From assembly GCA_012517755.1 (NCBI GenBank), contig JAAYUH010000081.1, positions 1 through 10,317 on the forward strand: a stretch of DNA of 10,317 bases, in the 5' to 3' direction. The stretch is from a bacterium. Its GTDB lineage: Bacteria > Caldisericota > Caldisericia > B22-G15. Below, one piece after another: positions 4,540-10,317 of the stretch. The notes under the pieces were generated by a model. The model worked only from the letters and a program-made list of their open reading frames with translations. It was not told the DNA's origin and searched no databases. Within the stretch, counting starts at the first letter, position 1. Each line of letters begins with the position of its first letter. The position numbers and the translations under genes were made by a program.

Positions 4540-5246
4540 TTTCTGATATCCATGCTAATATTGAGGCTTTAGATGAAGTTTATAAAGATATTGAAAAAGA
4601 GAAAATAGATAAAATAATCTGTCTTGGAGATGTTGTTGGATATGGACCCAATCCAAATGAAGCAATTGATATGGTAAAAGATAGAGTCCTTTACACAATT
4701 AAAGGAAATCATGATGAAGGAATTATAAATGAAAATGTTCTTTTTGATTTTAATGAATATGGAATAAAAGCCATTGAATGGCAAAAAAATATATTAAAAA
4801 AGGATGGATTTGATTTTTTATCAACTTTAAATTTTGATATGAAATTTGATGATTTTCAGATTGTTCATGGCGCATTATCTAATTATTTTAAATATATTCT
4901 TACAATTTCCGATGCATTGGAAGAAATAAAATATATGGAAAGAGATATTCTTTTCATAGGTCATTCTCATAGAACAGCTGTTTTTGATTTGAATGATAAA
5001 ATTTATTATCCTTTTAAAGAGATGGGTGAATTTAAATTAGAAAAAGATAAAAAATATATTATAAATCCTGGTAGTGTTGGACAACCAAGAGATTATAATC
5101 CTCTTTCATCATATCTAATATTTGATCAAGAAAATTATAAATTGATTTTTAAAAGAGTGTCTTATCCATTTGATATAACAAGAGAAAAAATAATAAAAGG
5201 TGGTCTTCCAGAATTTTTAGGTGATAGATTAATTATTGGATTTTGA
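4515..5246 (+). CDS. Metallophosphoesterase, YfcE/MJ0936-like
   Basis: The 243-residue product shows the full calcineurin-like phosphoesterase pattern: SDIHAN (D11, H13), GDVVGYGP (D39), GNHD (N65, H66), VHG (H118) and GHSH (H150, H152), then NPGSVGQPRD (184-192). These residues bind two metals. The GDVVGYGP and NPGSVGQPR forms are typical of small cytoplasmic phosphodiesterases of the YfcE/MJ0936 group; the natural substrate is not known from sequence. The gene starts within the end of alaX (25-nt overlap), with AAAGGAG at 4494-4500, a rather long 14 nt before the ATG, so translation is probably coupled to alaX. Its last 18 nt overlap the end of the HAD-family gene on the other strand, with no terminator visible between them. 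Confidence 0.9.
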   Translation: MGKDKIAIISDIHANIEALDEVYKDIEKEKIDKIICLGDVVGYGPNPNEAIDMVKDRVLYTIKGNHDEGIINENVLFDFNEYGIKAIEWQKNILKKDGFDFLSTLNFDMKFDDFQIVHGALSNYFKYILTISDALEEIKYMERDILFIGHSHRTAVFDLNDKIYYPFKEMGEFKLEKDKKYIINPGSVGQPRDYNPLSSYLIFDQENYKLIFKRVSYPFDITREKIIKGGLPEFLGDRLIIGF

Positions 5247-5900
5247 CAATAAATTGACTATCTCTGAAATATCCTTTATATCAACTCCGTATTGTAAGGT
5301 CTTAATACCAATTTTATTTGCAGGTAGTATATCCATTTCTAAATCATCACCAACCATCAAAACATCATCGCTTTTTGCTTTTATCTTTTCAAGAATTTCA
5401 AGATAATATTCTGGGTGAGGTTTAGCAAAATGCATATTTTCCATAGTTGTTACTAATTCAAAATCAATGTCATTGACATTAGCCCATCTCATTCTCTCTA
5501 AAATTGCTATTTCTGGGAAAATTGCATTTGTTGCAAGAACAACTTTATATCCTGATTCAATTAATTTTGAAACTGTTTCCCTACCATTCTTTGCTGGTTT
5601 ACCAAAACTACCTAATTTAGGAAAATCATTGATATAAAATTCTAAAAAAACTTCTTTTGATTTTTCTTCATCAATTTTTGATAATTCAGTGAACTTTTTA
5701 TAAAATTTTTCAATGTTTAACTCTCCATTCTTTTCATTTATCATATAATCAACAGAAACAGTCAAAATATTTAAAGGATCTTTATCGATAATTATTTTTT
5801 TAAGTTTTGGCATTAATGATCCAAAATATGCCTTAAGAAATTCATCGAAATTTATTTCTAAAAGAGTTTTATCAAGATCTATTAACAAATGTTCCATCAT
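5229..5900 (-). CDS. HAD-family hydrolase (phosphatase)
   Basis: The 223-residue product has all four HAD motifs: DLDKTLL (nucleophile D8, acid D10), ATNA (T124), the Lys of FAKPHPEYY (K160), and VGDDLEMD (D185, D186, D190). A helical cap of about 90 residues lies between motifs I and II, as in the phosphoglycolate phosphatase/YjjG type. It is probably a cytoplasmic phosphatase of a small metabolite or nucleotide; the substrate cannot be read from the motifs. The start is one of two adjacent ATG codons (5900 or 5897) without a clear ribosome binding site. TATAAT boxes occur on this strand at 5913-5908 and 5930-5925, so a leaderless or very short-leader message is possible. It converges on the metallophosphoesterase gene with overlapping 3' ends. 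Confidence 0.88.
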   Translation of the reverse strand: MMEHLLIDLDKTLLEINFDEFLKAYFGSLMPKLKKIIIDKDPLNILTVSVDYMINEKNGELNIEKFYKKFTELSKIDEEKSKEVFLEFYINDFPKLGSFGKPAKNGRETVSKLIESGYKVVLATNAIFPEIAILERMRWANVNDIDFELVTTMENMHFAKPHPEYYLEILEKIKAKSDDVLMVGDDLEMDILPANKIGIKTLQYGVDIKDISEIVNLLSKSNN

Positions 5901-5940
5901 ATTTATTATTATAACAAAAAAAATATTATAAAAAAATTTT

Positions 5941-5996
5941 TAACTTTTAGTTTACAAAGTTCCTGACCACCTGTACACTAACTTTTAGTTTACAAA
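5941..5996. repeat. 18-bp direct repeat in the divergent spacer
   Basis: TAACTTTTAGTTTACAAA occurs at 5941-5958 and again at 5979-5996, a 38-bp period. The bases between include the G/C-richer TCCTGACCACC, unlike the A/T-rich surroundings. The arrangement would suit binding sites for a regulator or the multi-repeat end of an insertion sequence. Confidence 0.75.
5972..5994. promoter_or_regulatory. 23-bp operator-like palindrome upstream of cdaA
   Basis: TGTACACTAA (5972-5981) and TTAGTTTACA (5985-5994) are inverted copies with one mismatch, around a CTT centre. This is the size and shape of a dimeric repressor site. It lies about 80-100 bp upstream of the predicted cdaA -35 and about 70-95 bp upstream of the HAD gene, so either could be the target. 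A transposon-end origin is equally possible. Confidence 0.45.
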
Positions 5997-6020
5997 AATA
6001 GGCTGTCTACTTTTGTAAAC
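5988..6020. repeat. 10-bp inverted repeat GTTTACAAAA/TTTTGTAAAC
   Basis: GTTTACAAAA (5988-5997) and TTTTGTAAAC (6011-6020) are perfect inverted copies around a 13-nt centre. It shares its left arm with the second direct repeat and the palindrome, making four TGTAAAC-type half-sites in 71 bp. No T tract follows, so it is not an obvious terminator. Confidence 0.6.
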
Positions 6021-6073
6021 AATTATCTTAGATATAAATCATATGACAAAATATAGATATTCTGATTTTAATT

Positions 6074-6102
6074 TTGTAAGGGTAGTTATGGACTTATATA
6101 TT
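6074..6102 (+). promoter_or_regulatory. Candidate promoter of the cdaA operon
   Basis: TTGTAA (6074-6079; four of six bases match TTGACA) and TATATT (6097-6102) are separated by 17 nt. The start would lie near 6109, giving a leader of about 35 nt before the cdaA ATG. The A/T richness makes such boxes common, so this is a moderate call. Confidence 0.4.
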
Positions 6103-6143
6103 ATATTGAAATAAGGATTAAAAAGTTTTAGAATTAATTAAGG

Positions 6144-6989
6144 ATGATTAATTATCTACTTGAATTTTTTGAAGGTTGGACAATATGGAACTATCTCGCA
6201 AGTATTCTTGATATTGCAATAATTACTATTATCTTATATTTCATTCTTTCTGCACTACAGGCGACAAGAGTTTGGCAGTTAATTCAAGGTTTGATTATAT
6301 TTTTCATCTCTGTTTTTATAGCATCATATTTTTCAAATATACTTGGACTTGTAGCATTCAATTATGTTTTAAAGGCAATTTTGTCGATTGGTGGTATGTT
6401 ACCCATCATAATTGTCATAATTTTTCAGCCAGAGATAAGAAAATTTATGGGAAGCCTTGGTAGAAGAAATTTGTTTGGAGAAACTTTTAATTTTTTTTCT
6501 GAATTTGAAGAAAATCCAATAAAAACAATTGATGAAATAGTTAAAGCAGTTAAATATCTCTCTTTAAATAAAATTGGCGCACTTATAGTTATTAAAAAGG
6601 AGGATAATTTAACTGACATAATACAAACAGGCATACCACTGAATTCAATAGTTACATCTGAATTAATATCAACTATTTTTTATACAAACTCCCCTCTTCA
6701 TGATGGTGCAATAGTTATTGATGGAAATACAATTGTTGCAGCAAGATGTCTTCTCCCTTTATCAGAAAATGAAAGGTTAGAAAAAGAACTTGGGACAAGA
6801 CATAGAGCAGGAGTGGGTATAACAGAGGTAACAGATGCACTTTCAATAATCGTATCAGAAGAGACAGGAATCATATCGCTATCAACTCAAGGAAAATTAA
6901 CAAGATACCTTTCTGTTCTTGAACTAAGAGGAATGTTGATACTTCTTTTGAAAAAAGAGAAAAGGGGAGGTAAGGTAAAAGTTGATTAG
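6144..6989 (+). CDS. cdaA: Membrane diadenylate cyclase CdaA
   Basis: The 281-residue product is a membrane-bound cyclase making c-di-AMP from two ATP. Three N-terminal membrane spans (about 20-38, 46-64 and 74-94) lead to a cytoplasmic DAC domain with HDGAIVID (DGA at 187-189) and GTRHRAGVGITE (RHR at 219-221), the two motifs that bind ATP and metal. Length matches CdaA (about 270-280), and the N-terminal layout separates it from soluble DisA and from CdaS. The C-terminus overlaps the start of the ybbR gene, its known membrane regulator. The ATG at 6144 directly abuts TAAGG (6139-6143), leaving no normal spacing for a Shine-Dalgarno, while an in-frame stop at 6135-6137 excludes a longer form. 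Initiation may be inefficient or use an unusual site. c-di-AMP usually controls potassium and osmotic balance and cell-wall homeostasis. Confidence 0.95.
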   Translation: MINYLLEFFEGWTIWNYLASILDIAIITIILYFILSALQATRVWQLIQGLIIFFISVFIASYFSNILGLVAFNYVLKAILSIGGMLPIIIVIIFQPEIRKFMGSLGRRNLFGETFNFFSEFEENPIKTIDEIVKAVKYLSLNKIGALIVIKKEDNLTDIIQTGIPLNSIVTSELISTIFYTNSPLHDGAIVIDGNTIVAARCLLPLSENERLEKELGTRHRAGVGITEVTDALSIIVSEETGIISLSTQGKLTRYLSVLELRGMLILLLKKEKRGGKVKVD

Positions 6990-8172
6990 AAAAAAATTAA
7001 CCATATTCTTCATATCTCTTTTACTTGCTTTTGGTTTCTGGCTTTTTGTAACAATTGGTGAAGGCCCAGAAAGTGAAAGAGTTTTTAATGTAAATGTAAC
7101 ATATAGAAATATGGGTGAAGGCTTAACAATGCTTGAACCACTTGATAAAGTAGAGATAAAAATTAGAGGTAATAAACAGAGAATATCAACAATTAAAGAG
7201 AGTAGCATAGTGGCTTACATTGATTTGAAAGACCTTGATACTGGAATCCATAATTTAGAAGTGGAAGTTGAGGCTCCATCTTTTTTAAAAGTAGTTGAAA
7301 TTTATCCATCAAGAATAAGTGTATATCTTGATAAAATTGTGACTGTTGACAAAAATATTAGGGTAGATTTTATAGGTTCATTAAAAACTGGTTTGATTAT
7401 AGAAGAACCAGAAGTATCTCCAAATAAAATTTCAATTAGTGGACCATCTAAGAAAATAGAAACAATAAGAGATGTATCAATAACAGTTGATTTAACAACT
7501 ATAAATAGTGACATAACTTTAACATCGATACCAAAAATAAAGGATGGATTGGGTAATGATATATCTGGTTTATCTTTCAATCCATCAATTGTTACTATAA
7601 ACATTAAGGTAAAATCAATACTCTCAAGTAAGGTTGTTCCTGTAATTCCTAATTTAACTGGTGAAATATCGGGAGATTTTGGAATAAAGAAAGTTTCTGT
7701 TTCTCCTTCAATTTTAACTATTTTTGGTAAAGTTGATGAATTAAAAAATATTGAATATCTTCAAACTGAAGAGATAAAAATAGGCAATTTAACTGAATCA
7801 AAAATTTTTAATGTATCTGTTGTTTTACCAGCTAATATTGAATTAAAAGAGGAAAATAAAATTAGTGTTCAAATTATTATTGAAAAAAAGATGTCAAAGG
7901 TAGTTTCAGATATTAATATCTCTATAAAAGATATCAATGAAAATTTCAACTATAAAATTACACCAGAAACTTTAGAAGTTGAGATATATGGATTTGTATC
8001 AATTGTTAATGAAGTTAAGCCATCTGATTTTGAGGCTTATGTTTCAGTTTTAGATTTAACACCAGGTGAACATAATCTTAAAATTAATATAACATCTTTA
8101 AAAGAAGAAATAAAAATAGTAAGAATTATTCCTTCTGAAATAAAAGTCATAGTTACTGAAAAGGAGGAATAA
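6982..8172 (+). CDS. cdaR: YbbR-domain protein, CdaA regulator
   Basis: The 396-residue product has a basic N-terminus (MIRKKL), one membrane anchor (about 6-25), and then an extracytoplasmic part of four YbbR-like beta repeats (about 33-117, 122-210, 214-300 and 305-391). Repeats end in similar strands, such as YPSRISVYL, NPSIVTINI and IPSEIKVIV. In Firmicutes the same gene order pairs CdaA with CdaR, which binds CdaA in the membrane and modulates cyclase activity; I infer the same here. The start is TTG at 6982, 8 nt inside the cdaA stop, with GGGGAGG (6964-6970) and TAAGG (6971-6975) in front, which argues for tight translational coupling. Its own 3' end contains the strong AAGGAGG that serves ligA. 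Confidence 0.92.
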   Translation: MIRKKLTIFFISLLLAFGFWLFVTIGEGPESERVFNVNVTYRNMGEGLTMLEPLDKVEIKIRGNKQRISTIKESSIVAYIDLKDLDTGIHNLEVEVEAPSFLKVVEIYPSRISVYLDKIVTVDKNIRVDFIGSLKTGLIIEEPEVSPNKISISGPSKKIETIRDVSITVDLTTINSDITLTSIPKIKDGLGNDISGLSFNPSIVTINIKVKSILSSKVVPVIPNLTGEISGDFGIKKVSVSPSILTIFGKVDELKNIEYLQTEEIKIGNLTESKIFNVSVVLPANIELKEENKISVQIIIEKKMSKVVSDINISIKDINENFNYKITPETLEVEIYGFVSIVNEVKPSDFEAYVSVLDLTPGEHNLKINITSLKEEIKIVRIIPSEIKVIVTEKEE

Positions 8173-8175
8173 TTT

Positions 8176-10185
8176 ATGGATAAAGAAAAAATAAAGAAAA
8201 GAATTGAGGAACTGAGAAAATTAATTGAGTATCATAACTATAGATATTATGTTCTTGATTCACCTGAAATATCTGATGAAGAGTATGATAAACTTTTTAA
8301 AGAACTTGTTGAGTTAGAAGAAAAATATCCAGAATTCAAATCAGATGTTTCACCTACTCGAAGAGTCGGTGCTCCTCCATTAAAAGAGTTTAAAACAATT
8401 AAGCATACAATACCAATGCTGTCTCTTGATAATGCTTTTAATGATGAAGATTTAATAAATTTTGAAAAGAGAATTAAAAGAATAGTTGGTGATATTGAAA
8501 TTAACTATGTTGTTGAACCAAAATTTGATGGATTATCTATATCTCTTCTCTATAGAAATGGTGAACTTGAATATGGAGCGACAAGAGGTAATGGTGTTGA
8601 GGGTGAAGATGTTACATTGAATCTCAAAACCATAAAAACCATCCCTCTAACTATTGAAAATCCACCCCCACTTATTGAAGTAAGAGGAGAAGTTATTATG
8701 TTCAAAAAAGATTTTGAAGAGCTCAATAAAATTAGAGAGGAGAATGACGAGCCTCTTTTTGCAAATCCAAGAAATGCTGCAGCTGGTTCAGTGAGGCAGT
8801 TAGATTCAAAAATTACTAAAGAGAGAAAGTTACACTTTTTTGCATATTATATATCAAGAGTAGAAGGCATTGAATTTAAGAAACACTCTGATGTTTTGAA
8901 ATATCTTGAAGAGAAAAGATTTAAAGTTCCACCAGATTATTCAATTGTTAATGGTATAAAAAAAGCTATAGAAAAGTGTATTTGGTATCAGAATAGAAGA
9001 AATGAATATCCTTTTGATATGGATGGAAGTGTAATTAAAGTTAATGACCTTAATTATCATAAAATTCTTGGAGAGACAACTCATGCACCAAGATGGGCAA
9101 TCGCATATAAATTTCCAGCAGAAGAGAAGGAAACAATTGTTAGAGACATAATTGTTCAGGTTGGAAGAACTGGAAAACTTACACCTGTTGCAATTTTAGA
9201 TCCTGTTTTTTTATCTGGTTCTACAGTTTCAAGAGCAACACTTCATAATGAAGACGAAATAAAAAGATTAGGTATTAAAATTTTTGATCATGTTATTGTT
9301 AGAAAAGCTGGATCTGTCATTCCTGAGATTGTTACTGTTCTAAAAGAAAAAAGAACAGGGAATGAAAAAGATTTTTCTTTTCCTGAAAATTGCCCTGTTT
9401 GTGGTGAGGAGGTGATCAGATTATCTGATGAAGTTGATTATAGATGCACAAATGCATCCTGCCCAGCACAAATTAAAGGTAGAATTCTTCATTTTGTTAG
9501 TAGAGATGCAATGGATATTGAAAACATTGGTGAATCTCTTGTTGATCAACTTGTAGATAAAAAAATAGTAAAAGATATAGCAGATTTATTTTATCTTGAA
9601 TTTAAGGATTTAATAAATCTTGAGAGAATGGGAGAAAAACTTGCAAATAAAATATTAAAAAATATACAAAATGCAAAAGATAGGCCTTTAAGCAGAGTTT
9701 TATATGGTCTTGGAATATTTCATGTTGGAAAACATATTGCTCAATTATTAACCAAAAGATATAAAGATATTGAAGATTTTTATTCATTAAAACCTGAAGA
9801 TTATATGGAGATTGAAGGTATAGGTCCTGAAATTGCTCAAAGTTTGTATCTATTTTTTAAAGAAGATAAAAATATAAAATTAATTGAAAAATTAAAGAAT
9901 GCTGGTGTTAATTTAAAAGAAAAAGAGGAAGAATTAGAAAAGGAAGGTCCATTAAAAGGAAAAAAAATTATATTCACTGGCTCTTTGGAAACTATGTTAA
10001 GAAAAGAGGCTGAAGAACTTTTAAAAAATAGTGGTGGTGAGGTTGCTTCTACTATTTCAAAAAATATTGATTATGTTGTTGTTGGTAAAGATCCTGGTTC
10101 AAAACTCGACAAAGCAAAAAAATTAAATCTTAAAATCATAAATGAAGATGATTTTATCGAAATGATAAAAGGTGAAAAGGGTTGA
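8176..10185 (+). CDS. ligA: NAD+-dependent DNA ligase LigA
   Basis: The 669-residue product matches full-length bacterial LigA, which seals nicks in replication and repair using NAD+. Domain Ia lies at the start (YRYYVLDSPEISDEEYD, about 23-38) and binds NMN. The adenylation domain has the catalytic Lys in EPKFDG (K116) and the nucleotidyltransferase motifs LFANPRNAAAGS and FDMDGSVIKV (280-289). An OB fold follows, then a four-Cys zinc finger (C406, C409, C424, C429). Helix-hairpin-helix repeats (about 475-560, with the G-I-G turn in MEIEGIGPEIA) and a C-terminal BRCT domain (about 590-669) complete it. Nothing is missing. The ATG at 8176 has a strong AAGGAGG (8161-8167) inside the end of cdaR, and the stop overlaps the next start, so it sits in one operon with the c-di-AMP genes. 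Confidence 0.98.
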   Translation: MDKEKIKKRIEELRKLIEYHNYRYYVLDSPEISDEEYDKLFKELVELEEKYPEFKSDVSPTRRVGAPPLKEFKTIKHTIPMLSLDNAFNDEDLINFEKRIKRIVGDIEINYVVEPKFDGLSISLLYRNGELEYGATRGNGVEGEDVTLNLKTIKTIPLTIENPPPLIEVRGEVIMFKKDFEELNKIREENDEPLFANPRNAAAGSVRQLDSKITKERKLHFFAYYISRVEGIEFKKHSDVLKYLEEKRFKVPPDYSIVNGIKKAIEKCIWYQNRRNEYPFDMDGSVIKVNDLNYHKILGETTHAPRWAIAYKFPAEEKETIVRDIIVQVGRTGKLTPVAILDPVFLSGSTVSRATLHNEDEIKRLGIKIFDHVIVRKAGSVIPEIVTVLKEKRTGNEKDFSFPENCPVCGEEVIRLSDEVDYRCTNASCPAQIKGRILHFVSRDAMDIENIGESLVDQLVDKKIVKDIADLFYLEFKDLINLERMGEKLANKILKNIQNAKDRPLSRVLYGLGIFHVGKHIAQLLTKRYKDIEDFYSLKPEDYMEIEGIGPEIAQSLYLFFKEDKNIKLIEKLKNAGVNLKEKEEELEKEGPLKGKKIIFTGSLETMLRKEAEELLKNSGGEVASTISKNIDYVVVGKDPGSKLDKAKKLNLKIINEDDFIEMIKGEKG

Positions 10186-10317
10186 AAAAAATTTTTTTTA
10201 TTACCATTATATTAATTTTATTATCAACTAACTTTGTTTTTGCAAAAGATGAAATAATTAGAAATTATAAATTTGATTCAAGTGAATTCAATTTAATCTT
10301 TGAAAATAATAAATTAA
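10182..10317 (+). CDS. Exported protein, 5' part only
   Basis: The frame starts with TTG at 10182, overlapping the ligA stop by 4 nt, and is preceded by AAAGGTG (10168-10174), a Shine-Dalgarno-like block at 7-nt spacing. The 45 visible residues begin with a clear signal peptide: Lys-Lys, a long hydrophobic core (FFITIILILL), then NFVFA before KDE, so signal peptidase I should cut after residue 21. The mature part starts polar and charged (KDEIIRNYKFDSSEF). The gene runs off the window, so no family can be named. The overlap and start type match the other junctions of this operon, so it is probably co-transcribed with ligA. Confidence 0.8.
   Translation, partial: MKKIFFITIILILLSTNFVFAKDEIIRNYKFDSSEFNLIFENNKL

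Noticed and set aside
5229..5246. Bidirectional terminator between the convergent genes
   Set aside because: The genes overlap by 18 nt and I see no stem with T tracts on either strand there.

Overview
The window is bacterial DNA that is strongly A+T-rich (by eye roughly 27-30% G+C). Coding sequences are dense, AGA is the usual arginine codon, and Lys, Ile and Asn are abundant. The domain call rests on an NAD+-dependent DNA ligase (LigA), a CdaA-type diadenylate cyclase with a YbbR partner, AGGAGG-type ribosome binding sites, -35/-10 promoter boxes and tRNA genes with encoded CCA. TTG starts that overlap the upstream stop codon recur. The phylum cannot be fixed from the sequence alone.

Layout. 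(1) 1-622: a rho-independent terminator of an upstream unit, then a small multi-pass membrane protein. Its best ribosome binding site feeds a reading frame that dies after seven codons next to an A6 run, so the gene looks frameshifted or slippage-dependent. (2) 623-1298: a gene-poor spacer of about 680 bp. It holds four well-kept and about two decayed copies of a 27-bp palindromic repeat with core ATTCCC-N8-GGGAAT (like Neisseria dRS3), a long A/T hairpin, and the promoter of the next tRNA. (3) 1299-3383: tRNA-Leu(CAA), a decayed partial duplicate of the next gene's 5' end, a small gene of unknown function, a beta-CASP/RNase J-like metallo-beta-lactamase protein, then tRNA-Leu(CAG). (4) 3409-5246: an AlaX-type alanyl-tRNA editing protein and an overlapping YfcE-like metallophosphoesterase. 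(5) 5229-5900, minus strand: a HAD-family hydrolase that meets the phosphoesterase tail to tail. (6) 5901-6143: a divergent spacer with an 18-bp direct repeat, a 23-bp palindrome and a 10-bp inverted repeat. (7) 6144 to the window end: a tightly packed operon cdaA - cdaR/ybbR - ligA - a truncated gene with a signal peptide.

Working together: the last operon joins c-di-AMP synthesis (membrane cyclase and its extracytoplasmic YbbR regulator) to DNA ligation and an exported protein. The middle of the window has an RNA-metabolism flavour: two tRNA-Leu genes, an RNase J-like hydrolase and a tRNA mischarging editor. This grouping may be no more than proximity.

I see no clear new defence or mobile system. 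The most interesting signals are small-scale: the A6 frame break, the tandem 19-bp duplication running from a tRNA CCA end across a start codon, the decayed gene-start duplicate, the tRNA-like echo in a tRNA leader, the repeat cluster, and the palindromic spacer upstream of cdaA.
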